From: JAFGTE01 sp043800105
GTDB taxonomy: Bacteria; Patescibacteriota; Gracilibacteria; UM-FILTER-43-11
Reading direction: 5' to 3'
Length of the DNA stretch: 5,866 nucleotides
Assembly (NCBI GenBank): GCA_043800105.1
Contig: JAZDNJ010000039.1
Span: 1-5,866, forward strand
A program made the position numbers and the translations under genes. The notes under the pieces are model-generated. The model had not been told where the DNA came from. It saw only the letters and a list, made by a program, of their open reading frames with translations, and did no database searches. Positions 1 through 5,866 of the stretch are shown piece by piece (the stretch's first letter is position 1; each line of letters begins with the position of its first letter).

Positions 1-2652
1 ATCGGCAAGAAGGCCAAAGAACATGGCATCGACCCCGAAGGCAGTTCCGTGTTCAGGGGCAAAAGCCTGTTTAATGTGATCGGCCACAAAGATGTGCGCG
101 CCACAGCCTGCCCCGGTGAACAGTTATACGCGGCCCTGCCCCGCATTCGTGAACGTGCCGGGCTGGCCATGCGGAATTTCTCAGAATCCACTTTATCCGC
201 CGCGGAATACGATTATAACGCGGAGCTGATCAGTGACCTTAGTATCTTTTCACTTAATCCGGGTCAGCGTAAATCAGTCACCATTAAGTTCAGAAATACC
301 GGCACAAAGACATGGGACTCGACTACCTGGATGCACGTTGCCCTGAACAACGACCCGAACGCCCGCGTGGTTCCGGTGGTGGAAGACAAGGCTTTTGTGG
401 CATCTGATCTGCAGGAAGACTCCGTGGCCCCCGGCAAAACGGGAACCTTTACGGTGGAAGTCGAAGGCGGTTTCAAGGCCGGACACTACGCATTTCAGGT
501 AAGCCCCGTGGTCAATGGGCGATACAAAATATCCAGGGCTTCCAAATACATCAGCTTTAAGGTGGAAGCGCCCAAATACGATTACGAAGTAATCACCCAT
601 CAATTTCCCAAAGGCACGGTATTTCAGGGGCAGAAAATCCTGGCCACTGTCGAGCTGAAAAATACCGGTAACGTGACATGGCGCAATTACGGTAATAACG
701 CGATTACTCTGGGTGCCTCTGAGCCCAAAGACCGCGCTAGTATCTTCATAAAAGACAACCCCTCTCGCATCGGGTATATGATTGACAGTGAAGTGGCCCC
801 CGGAGAAACCGGACACTTCGCGCTTAATCTTAGCGTGCCGGAAGACCGCGAAGGGGAAGTGATAGAACGCTTCACGCCGGTCATCGAGAACGTCCAGTGG
901 CTGGCTGACAAAGCGCTGGGCTTCAAAGTCACTATCAAAAAACCCGTCCACTTCGCGAAAACAGTCAAAATCGACCGGCTTGGTTCCATGTACCCCGGAG
1001 AAAGGCGTTTCGTAACACTCGAAATGCACAACCTCGGTGATCTGCCCTGGGATTCTTCAACTATGGAAACCACCTTGCTTGGTCGCGGAATCAAAGTTTT
1101 CAAACGAATACTGCTTCCCGCCGAACCGGTCCAGCCGGGTGAAAAAATGAAGATCGGCTTCTGGGTGGAAGCTCCTACGGAGGCCGGTCAGTATACCATC
1201 TACCTGCGTTCCCGTTTTAACGGCAAACCGATTCGCGGAGCAGTGGCGCAATATGTGGTCGAAGTTCCCCAGTCCACCCTTCGTGGGGCAAAAACAGATC
1301 AGGGTGAAACCACCATAAATATAGCCCCGCGCGAAGAAAAAGAACTGACCGTAAAATTCAAAAACACGGGCAATGTGGTATGGAAGAAAATGGGCGCCAA
1401 TCCAGTACATTTGGGCACCAGCCAGCCGCAGGACCGCGAAAGTAAAGTCTACCTCAAATCAGGCTGGCTCGATCCTTTCCGCGCGGCGGAGCTGGAAGAA
1501 GATCAGGTTCTGCCCGGCGAAACAGGCACCTTTAAATTCAAAGTGCGCTCCGACACTCGCGGCCGTTTTTCTGAAAACTTCCAGCTGGTTATGGAAGGAG
1601 TTGGCTGGATCGAAGGCGCTACTGTCCGCTGGCAGATCAACGTGACCGGCACCCCAGGCACCACATCATACACAAATACCGCCACAAAAACCCCGACCAC
1701 AACGACAACCAAAACGACAAATACGACTTCCACTGCCCCAAGTACGAGCAACGCTGGCAGTGCCGAAACAGTCACAGTTCCTACGGTCTCCGAAAAGCCT
1801 TTCCGTGTGCGCCTGACACACGACGCCGCCACCGCCACCTTAACAGCCGACAAGCCTTTTCTTATTATGAATGAAAAAGACCAGGCTCTCTTCAATCTTT
1901 CGGCCGGAAAACAGGTAAATGTCAAACGGGTCGCCGGCGCCTTTCAGATTACGTCCGGGTTCTCGACCAAAAATGCCACAGTGGTCCGCCTGATGCCCAA
2001 AGAAGAAGGAGGGATCACCGAAATAGTCACGATGGAACGCCGCCCGGCCTGGAACACGAACCTGAACGATAACCGCTTCCGGGGCACAATCGAAATGCGG
2101 GTGATAGGCGGGCAGGTGGCCTACATCAACGAACTTCCGCTTGAAGATTATCTGAAGGGCCTGGCTGAAGTGTCAAATGGTGACCCAACTGAAAAACAAA
2201 AAACCATTGCCGTGCTGGCCCGGACTTATGCCCGTTTTTACATGAATGAAGCGAACCGCAAATTCCCCGGTATGCCTTACGATGGCAGTGATGATCCGGC
2301 CATCTTCCAGCGGTATCTTGGTTACGGAGTGGAAGCCCGTTCGCCCAATTTTGTGAATGCCGTTCAGTCCACCGCGAACATGGTTGTCACATATCAGGGA
2401 AAGCTGATAAAAACACCTTACTTCAACCAATCCGATGGCCGCACACGGTCGGCCGAAGAAGTCTGGGGCTGGACCACTACGCCTTATCTAAAATCTGTTT
2501 CCGATCCCGCGTGCGTTGGACTGGAGCTGAAAGGCCATGGTGTCGGACTCTCGGGTTTTGGTGCAACTGCTATGGCCGAAGAGGGGAAGACATTTGAGGA
2601 AATCATCAAGTACTACTATACTGGCGTGGCAATAAAAAAAATGAGCTTCTAG
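1..2652 (+). CDS. Secreted modular peptidoglycan hydrolase: PGRP/amidase_2 (C-terminal part) + four NBR1-type Ig-like domains + Thr-rich linker + SpoIID/LytB domain; 5' end outside window
   Basis: The frame is open from base 1 and the amidase homology begins before the first possible start (GTG at 49), so the gene starts upstream. Bases 1-165 encode the end of a PGRP/amidase_2 domain: the GHKDVRATACPG motif supplies a likely zinc His (85-87) and Cys (109-111). Four Ig-like modules follow (211-1647), then a Thr/Ser-rich linker (1648-1800) and a SpoIID/LytB domain (about 1801-2640). The SpoIID part has LPLEDYLKGLAEVS, with the presumed catalytic Glu at 2167-2169, then a LARTYA helix, YFNQSDGRTRSAEEVWG and GHGVGLSGFGA (from 2533). 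Known for the families: amidases cut the MurNAc-L-Ala bond, and SpoIID cleaves glycan stripped of stem peptides. Inferred: an exported wall-remodelling enzyme; its signal peptide would lie outside the window. The visible part has only two Cys. It lies two bases before tsaB. Domain calls are firm; the substrate is inferred. Confidence 0.9.
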   Translation: MGKKAKEHGIDPEGSSVFRGKSLFNVIGHKDVRATACPGEQLYAALPRIRERAGLAMRNFSESTLSAAEYDYNAELISDLSIFSLNPGQRKSVTIKFRNTGTKTWDSTTWMHVALNNDPNARVVPVVEDKAFVASDLQEDSVAPGKTGTFTVEVEGGFKAGHYAFQVSPVVNGRYKISRASKYISFKVEAPKYDYEVITHQFPKGTVFQGQKILATVELKNTGNVTWRNYGNNAITLGASEPKDRASIFIKDNPSRIGYMIDSEVAPGETGHFALNLSVPEDREGEVIERFTPVIENVQWLADKALGFKVTIKKPVHFAKTVKIDRLGSMYPGERRFVTLEMHNLGDLPWDSSTMETTLLGRGIKVFKRILLPAEPVQPGEKMKIGFWVEAPTEAGQYTIYLRSRFNGKPIRGAVAQYVVEVPQSTLRGAKTDQGETTINIAPREEKELTVKFKNTGNVVWKKMGANPVHLGTSQPQDRESKVYLKSGWLDPFRAAELEEDQVLPGETGTFKFKVRSDTRGRFSENFQLVMEGVGWIEGATVRWQINVTGTPGTTSYTNTATKTPTTTTTKTTNTTSTAPSTSNAGSAETVTVPTVSEKPFRVRLTHDAATATLTADKPFLIMNEKDQALFNLSAGKQVNVKRVAGAFQITSGFSTKNATVVRLMPKEEGGITEIVTMERRPAWNTNLNDNRFRGTIEMRVIGGQVAYINELPLEDYLKGLAEVSNGDPTEKQKTIAVLARTYARFYMNEANRKFPGMPYDGSDDPAIFQRYLGYGVEARSPNFVNAVQSTANMVVTYQGKLIKTPYFNQSDGRTRSAEEVWGWTTTPYLKSVSDPACVGLELKGHGVGLSGFGATAMAEEGKTFEEIIKYYYTGVAIKKMSF
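211..1647 (+). repeat. Four tandem NBR1-type Ig-like domains inside the wall hydrolase
   Basis: Four diverged beta-sandwich modules lie at about 211-570, 577-939, 946-1269 and 1270-1647. Each has a PG(E/Q)-type turn, or an equivalent, leading into a V-x-(I/L/F) strand. An N(T/L)G-x(3)-W motif follows: NTGTKTW, NTGNVTW, NLGDLPW and NTGNVVW. A second PG(E/K) turn comes later in each. This is the pattern of the Ig-like domain first named from NBR1, which is common in bacterial secreted proteins. Modules 2 and 4 share LG(A/T)S-x-P-x-DR and a later aromatic strand around a VxW. Modules 1 and 3 share WDS(T/S)T and AG(H/Q)Y followed by an NG turn. The likely role is as a spacer or wall/surface-binding arm between the two catalytic domains. 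No ligand can be read from the sequence. Confidence 0.8.
1648..1800 (+). other. Threonine-rich linker region of the wall hydrolase
   Basis: About 50 residues dominated by Thr, Ser, Ala, Pro and Asn separate the last Ig-like module from the SpoIID domain. The core (about 1678-1740) is largely Thr. Thr is written with ACA, ACC, ACG and ACT mixed together, so the stretch is not a simple trinucleotide repeat and is probably kept for its amino-acid composition. Such linkers are typically flexible and extended in extracellular proteins, and may be glycosylated. Here it would let the SpoIID domain reach its substrate independently of the amidase and Ig-like part. Glycosylation is speculation. Confidence 0.75.
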
Positions 2653-2654
2653 CC

Positions 2655-3272
2655 ATGTACTTGTGTATCGATACCATTTCATCGGCCGCCGGAATCACAT
2701 TGGCAAACCCGCAGTCTGCCACCTATTTTCCTTTAGATTCCCAAAATTCTTCGGACGGCATCATTCCCGCTATCGATAAAGCCCTGAAAAAAGCCAAAAT
2801 CGACCTGTCAGATTTAGAGGGGGTTTTTGTCATAAAAGGCCCAGGTTCTTTCACCGGTCTGCGCGTCGGCTTATCAGTCGCAAATCAGTTTGCTCATCAG
2901 CTTAAAATTTCCATCATCGGCCTGCGCACCGACGAGTGGTGGCTTGCGCGCACGGATCAAACCGATGCCACCTATCTGCAGTCCATGAACAAGGCGGAAG
3001 TTTACGTGTCACAAGGTGAGAAATCCATCATCAAAGAATTCGAAAAACTCGCCCCCTGCACCTGGCTCGGACAGCTCAGCGGGGAACATCGCGCCAGGCT
3101 TTCGAAAGATTTTACAGAAATTAAAAAAACCAATTCCATCGAAGGCACCTGGCAAAAATTAATCCGGATTTTCACCGATCCGGGTGTCGAACGCAGAACC
3201 TACGACCTGGTGGAACCTTTCTACGGCAAAGATCCAAGTATCACAAAAAGCAAACGCCAAATATCAATTTAG
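2655..3272 (+). CDS. tsaB: tRNA threonylcarbamoyladenosine biosynthesis protein TsaB (short form)
   Basis: TsaB is the non-catalytic, ASKHA-fold partner of TsaD. With TsaE it supports transfer of threonylcarbamoyl from TC-AMP to A37 of ANN-decoding tRNAs in the cytoplasm. The hallmark is KGPGSFTGLRVGLS (residues 61-74). The N-terminal strand YLCIDTISSAAGITL matches the family's opening, IIPAIDKAL matches the first conserved helix, and LVEPFYGKDPSITK matches the usual C-terminal tail. At 205 residues it is somewhat shorter than the usual 220-240. It lacks the His normally found before the LLP helix and the DARxGEVY-type motif, which reads MNKAEVYV here (111-118). The ATG lies two bases after the preceding stop and has no Shine-Dalgarno sequence, so translational coupling to the wall hydrolase is likely. 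No rimI or tsaD follows; the next gene converges. Confidence 0.9.
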   Translation: MYLCIDTISSAAGITLANPQSATYFPLDSQNSSDGIIPAIDKALKKAKIDLSDLEGVFVIKGPGSFTGLRVGLSVANQFAHQLKISIIGLRTDEWWLARTDQTDATYLQSMNKAEVYVSQGEKSIIKEFEKLAPCTWLGQLSGEHRARLSKDFTEIKKTNSIEGTWQKLIRIFTDPGVERRTYDLVEPFYGKDPSITKSKRQISI

Positions 3273-3366
3273 TCAATTTTCCTGCATTGCATATAGCCAA
3301 CAGGTGCATTCAGAAGTGAAAGACTTTACAGAGGTAAAACCCAGGTGTATCTTCATTTGACATGGG
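3273..3366. other. Convergent intergenic gap between tsaB and the glycosyltransferase
   Basis: About 94 bases separate the two converging genes. I see no open frame, RNA gene or promoter that I would defend. It holds an AT-rich 5-bp palindrome (TTTAC-AGAG-GTAAA, 3325-3338) and a CCTG/CAGG pair (3281-3284 and 3301-3304), neither followed by a T run on the + strand. There is also one weak hairpin next to the minus-strand stop, listed separately. No convincing terminator for tsaB is visible. Confidence 0.6.
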
Positions 3367-3368
3367 CT
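3336..3368 (-). terminator. Possible weak intrinsic terminator of the miaB-glycosyltransferase transcript
   Basis: Read on the minus strand, the bases just after the glycosyltransferase stop can fold as CCCA-TGT, an 11-base loop, then ACA-CC-TGGG, followed by TTTT. The pairs are 3363-3366 with 3340-3343 and 3360-3362 with 3346-3348, with a two-base bulge at 3344-3345. The stem is short and bulged and the T run has only four bases, so this is a weak candidate. Its position directly after the stop is its best support. Confidence 0.25.
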
Positions 3369-4464
3369 AACGCCCCCCAAAAGAATCCCACTCCCGTTTC
3401 ACGTAATCCAGAATCTTCTTTTTGAAGTGCTCTACATCAAATTTTTCCGCGTGTTTTCGGATAAACTTTGGGTCGAATTTCATTTTTTCAAAGCGCTCAA
3501 TGGCGTCTTTCAGCCCATCGATCGTCTGTTCTTTAAAAAGAACACCGGTTTTTCCGTCAATCATCGTGTCCAGACTGCCTCCGCGGTTCAGCGCGATCAC
3601 CGGCCGTCCGCAAGACATGGCTTCCAACGGCACAATACCGGCGTCTTCAATCTGCGGGAACAAAAATGCCTTACAGTTGGCATAAAGCTCCACCAGTTTT
3701 TTGTCATCCACGTATCCCAGAATCTCCACGTTCGGTTTGGCCATGGCCCGCAGTTTTTTCAGGTCTGGCCCCGTGCCGGCGATCTTAAGGGGCAGTTCCA
3801 GTTTGTTGAACGTGGCGACAAGCAAATCAAATTTTTTATAGGGAATCAGACGCCCTACGGAAAAATAATAATCCTCCGTCGGCTTCGCCACAGGCTTAAA
3901 CTTCTCCGTATGAACTGGCGGGTAAATTACCTCAGAATCCCGCTTGTAGTATTTTTTGATTTGCCGCCCGATATGGCTTGAATTGGCGATATACTTATCA
4001 ACCCGCTGGGCAGCGCAGTAATCCCATTTGCGAATCTTCTTTATCTGCTTGCGGATTCTTCCATGCAGAATACGGGGGAATTTTTTCAGTCTCGTTTCAA
4101 AATCCCAGCTTTCCCAGGCATAGCGCATAGGCGTATGGCAGTAACTTATATGCAGGGTATTTGGCTTGGTAATCACCCCTTTGCTCACGCTGTGACAGCT
4201 GGAAAGTACCAGGTCAAACTTATCCAGATCCATCATTTCCACGGCCGTGGGCATCAGGCTCAAAAGCCACTGGTGTTTTTTAACCGGCAGTTTTTGCAAA
4301 TAGGTCGTCCGAACATCTTTCAGGTCTCCAAGCTCCCGCATATTCTCAGGCTTATAAATCGTCGTGTATACCGGTGCCTCCGGAAAAAGGTCGCAAAAGG
4401 CGCTGATAACGCTTTCCGCGCCACCGTAATTCGTCAGCCAGTCTGTTACAATCGCGATTTTCAT
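3367..4464 (-). CDS. Family 4 glycosyltransferase, WbaZ-like (GT-B fold)
   Basis: A 365-residue GT-B enzyme, expected to transfer a sugar from a nucleotide-sugar donor with retention, at the cytoplasmic face of the membrane. The N-terminal half opens with a Rossmann strand and glycine loop (KIAIVTDWLTNYGGAE, 2-17). It also carries HISYCHTPMRYAW (105-117) and WDYCAAQRVDKYIANSS (147-163), both typical of WbaZ-like mannosyltransferase relatives. The C-terminal half has the donor-site strand SVGRLIPYKKFDLLV (202-216), a GTGPD loop (230-234) and the E-x7-E motif at E273 and E281 in EDAGIVPLEAMSCGRPVIA. Residues 125-147 are very basic (11 of 23 Lys/Arg), fitting membrane association. The ATG is preceded by an A-rich run without a Shine-Dalgarno sequence, 23 bases after miaB, so it is probably co-transcribed with miaB. 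Donor, acceptor and glycan product cannot be read from the sequence. Confidence 0.88.
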   Translation of the reverse strand: MKIAIVTDWLTNYGGAESVISAFCDLFPEAPVYTTIYKPENMRELGDLKDVRTTYLQKLPVKKHQWLLSLMPTAVEMMDLDKFDLVLSSCHSVSKGVITKPNTLHISYCHTPMRYAWESWDFETRLKKFPRILHGRIRKQIKKIRKWDYCAAQRVDKYIANSSHIGRQIKKYYKRDSEVIYPPVHTEKFKPVAKPTEDYYFSVGRLIPYKKFDLLVATFNKLELPLKIAGTGPDLKKLRAMAKPNVEILGYVDDKKLVELYANCKAFLFPQIEDAGIVPLEAMSCGRPVIALNRGGSLDTMIDGKTGVLFKEQTIDGLKDAIERFEKMKFDPKFIRKHAEKFDVEHFKKKILDYVKREWDSFGGR

Positions 4465-4487
4465 TTTTTATTGGAAGTCACTGTTTA

Positions 4488-5855
4488 TTATACAGACTCA
4501 CCTTCCAAACACCATTCCATCGCCTTATCCACCTTCACTTTTACGTACTCGCCAACCAGTTTCGGGTCGTCGGCCTTAAAACGGCACAACTTGAATTCGG
4601 GGATTTTGCCGCTGGCATAGCCTTTTTCGACTTTTTCCACCAATACTTCCACTGTTTGCCCCACGAACTGCTTCAAATATTCCTCCGAAACCTCTTTCAT
4701 GGCCTCCGTAACCTGTTCAAAACGCTCTTTCTTGACTTCATAAGGCACATCATCCTTCATCGTGCGGGCCGCCAGAGTGCCTTCGCGCTGAGAATATTTT
4801 GACACATATACCAAATCAATTTTGCAGTCTTTGATCAGGTTCAGGCTTCCCGTAAATTCTTCCTCCGTTTCCCCGCAAAAACCGGTAATAATATCCGTGC
4901 TGATCGACATAGTGGGAATGCGCGCCCGCAGTTTTTCTACAAGGCCCTTAAACCGTTCCACAGAATAATGGCGGTTCATCCGCTTCAGGCAGGAATTTGA
5001 CCCTGACTGAATCGGCAGATGAATATGAGGCACCATGCTTTTCAGCTCACCGTAAAGCGCGATTACGTCATCGCCCATATCTTGCGGGTGTACCGTATAA
5101 AAGCGAATTCGCCGGATGCCGGGAACCGCGTCCACTTTTCTCAAAAACTGAGTTAAGGGCGAATCCGCCGAATTTGGATCCGAATCCGTGGGCTCATAAG
5201 TATTCACATTCTGCCCCACAAAATTCACTTCAGTCGCGCCCCGTTTGGCCATTTTCTTCACTTCCTCCAGTACTTCAGCCATGTTCCGCGACTCATTCCG
5301 GCCCCGCGTGTAAGGCACGATGCAATAAGAACAGAAATTATTGCAGCCGCTCATAATCGGGATAAAAACCTGTTTCAGATTCGTCACTTTTGGACTGATA
5401 TGGAAGTAACTTTTCATCTCTGCAACTTCATCAGCCTGCCAGTCGTCAGGTGTGGCCCCGCCCATATGGTGCATTTTGTGCAGCATATCAGGCAAATGCA
5501 TCAAATCCTTAATCCTGAACACAAAATCAACGCTTTCCATGCGCTGAAATACCTTTTCCTTACTTTCCCCACGCAATCCGGTGTCTTTGTGGATCATACA
5601 TCCCGTAATTCCTATTTTGAGTTTCGGATTTTGAGTTTTAAGTTTTGCAAAAGGTTCACCCAGGCCATAAATCCTGCTTTCTGAGCTCTTTTTAACAATG
5701 CAGGTATTTAGAATAACCAGATCGGCCTTATTGTAGTGATCCACCGGTTCGTAGCCCATTTTTTCAAGCACAGTCATTAATCGTTCCGTATCGGAATAAT
5801 TCATCTGACAGCCATAGGTTTTGATGTGATACAGGAGTTTCATAAGCGGAGCCAT
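4488..5855 (-). CDS. miaB: tRNA-2-methylthio-N6-dimethylallyladenosine synthase MiaB
   Basis: MiaB is a radical-SAM methylthiotransferase that converts i6A37 to ms2i6A37 in tRNAs reading UNN codons. Numbering from the ATG at 5855 (455 residues), the N-terminal UPF0004 domain has the three cluster cysteines C16 (YGCQMN), C52 (NTC) and C86 (TGCM). The radical-SAM motif is C171-x3-C175-x2-C178, followed by VPYTRGRNESR. The family landmarks PHIHLPIQSGSN (276-287) and REGTLAARTM (357-366) are present, and the TRAM domain fills about 394-455. YGCQMN favours MiaB over RimO or MtaB. The usual GFPGET reads GFCGET here (C327). An alternative start at 5843 (Met5) gives the opening more typical of the family; neither start has a visible Shine-Dalgarno sequence, and only 11 bases lie upstream. 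The gene appears complete. Confidence 0.95.
   Translation of the reverse strand: MAPLMKLLYHIKTYGCQMNYSDTERLMTVLEKMGYEPVDHYNKADLVILNTCIVKKSSESRIYGLGEPFAKLKTQNPKLKIGITGCMIHKDTGLRGESKEKVFQRMESVDFVFRIKDLMHLPDMLHKMHHMGGATPDDWQADEVAEMKSYFHISPKVTNLKQVFIPIMSGCNNFCSYCIVPYTRGRNESRNMAEVLEEVKKMAKRGATEVNFVGQNVNTYEPTDSDPNSADSPLTQFLRKVDAVPGIRRIRFYTVHPQDMGDDVIALYGELKSMVPHIHLPIQSGSNSCLKRMNRHYSVERFKGLVEKLRARIPTMSISTDIITGFCGETEEEFTGSLNLIKDCKIDLVYVSKYSQREGTLAARTMKDDVPYEVKKERFEQVTEAMKEVSEEYLKQFVGQTVEVLVEKVEKGYASGKIPEFKLCRFKADDPKLVGEYVKVKVDKAMEWCLEGESV
5614..5638. repeat. Exact 11-base direct repeat, 14-base period, inside miaB
   Basis: The plus-strand 11-mer ATTTTGAGTTT occurs at 5614-5624 and again at 5628-5638. 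In the miaB reading direction it encodes the KLKTQNPKLKIG segment just before the third cluster-cysteine motif (GITGCM). The period is not a multiple of three, so the two copies are read in different frames. It lies in the variable Lys-rich loop of the UPF0004 domain. It may be a small duplication or simply chance in an A-rich stretch. Confidence 0.6.
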
Positions 5856-5866
5856 TTTAGTGGATT

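Noticed and set aside
49..51. GTG at 49 as the real start of the hydrolase
   Set aside because: The frame is open upstream to base 1. The amidase motif that follows directly would be cut in the middle of its domain, and no signal peptide would be present.
1503..1925. Minus-strand open frame with a Val-rich stretch resembling a membrane segment
   Set aside because: The Val run is the reverse complement of the ACN codons of the Thr-rich linker. The frame has no family-like motif and lies wholly inside the hydrolase gene.
1801..2640. SpoIID domain as a sign of an endospore-forming organism
   Set aside because: SpoIID/LytB domains occur widely in non-sporulating bacteria, and nothing else in the window relates to sporulation.
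3325..3338. TTTAC-AGAG-GTAAA palindrome as a terminator or operator
   Set aside because: A five-pair AT-rich stem without a T run is too weak for a terminator, and no promoter lies near enough to support an operator.
3373..3378. Run of six C (G on the coding strand) at the end of the glycosyltransferase as a phase-variation switch
   Set aside because: It is short and lies in the last few codons. Slippage would change only the C-terminal residues and not switch the gene off.
3422..4620. Plus-strand open frames opposite the glycosyltransferase
   Set aside because: They are shadows of a gene with complete, conserved motifs on the minus strand, and their translations show no recognisable domain.
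1..5866. TGA read as Gly, as in some Patescibacteria lineages
   Set aside because: All four genes reach TAG or TAA stops at the expected family lengths in the standard code, with no in-frame TGA that needs recoding.

Overview
The window looks like a piece of a bacterial chromosome of moderate GC, densely packed with housekeeping and cell-envelope genes. It has no mobile element, CRISPR array or RNA gene that I can see. The style of the proteins points to the Candidate Phyla Radiation (Patescibacteria): a wall enzyme joining an amidase to NBR1-type Ig-like modules and a SpoIID domain, a short TsaB, a WbaZ-like family 4 glycosyltransferase, and a MiaB with a lineage-style middle segment. This placement is inference from protein style, with no marker gene in view. 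The stops used are TAG, TAG, TAG and TAA, and no reading frame needs TGA to be recoded.

Layout: two gene pairs converge on a gap of about 94 bases. On the + strand, a large secreted peptidoglycan hydrolase (5' end outside the window) runs to base 2652. After only two bases it is followed by tsaB (2655-3272), which makes a subunit of the tRNA t6A37 machinery. On the - strand, miaB (start at 5855 or 5843, stop at 4488) makes the tRNA ms2i6A37 methylthiotransferase. A GT4 glycosyltransferase follows 23 bases later (4464 to 3367). The gap at 3273-3366 holds one weak hairpin that could end the minus-strand transcript.

Both pairs put an envelope gene next to a gene for modifying adenosine 37 of tRNA: t6A on the left, ms2i6A on the right. 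The most interesting object is the left-hand protein. It carries the end of a zinc amidase domain, four Ig-like modules in an apparent A-B-A-B order, a threonine-rich linker and a complete SpoIID/LytB lytic transglycosylase domain. In sporulating Firmicutes, stem-peptide removal and cleavage of the denuded glycan are done by separate proteins (SpoIIP and SpoIID). Here one polypeptide appears to hold both kinds of activity.
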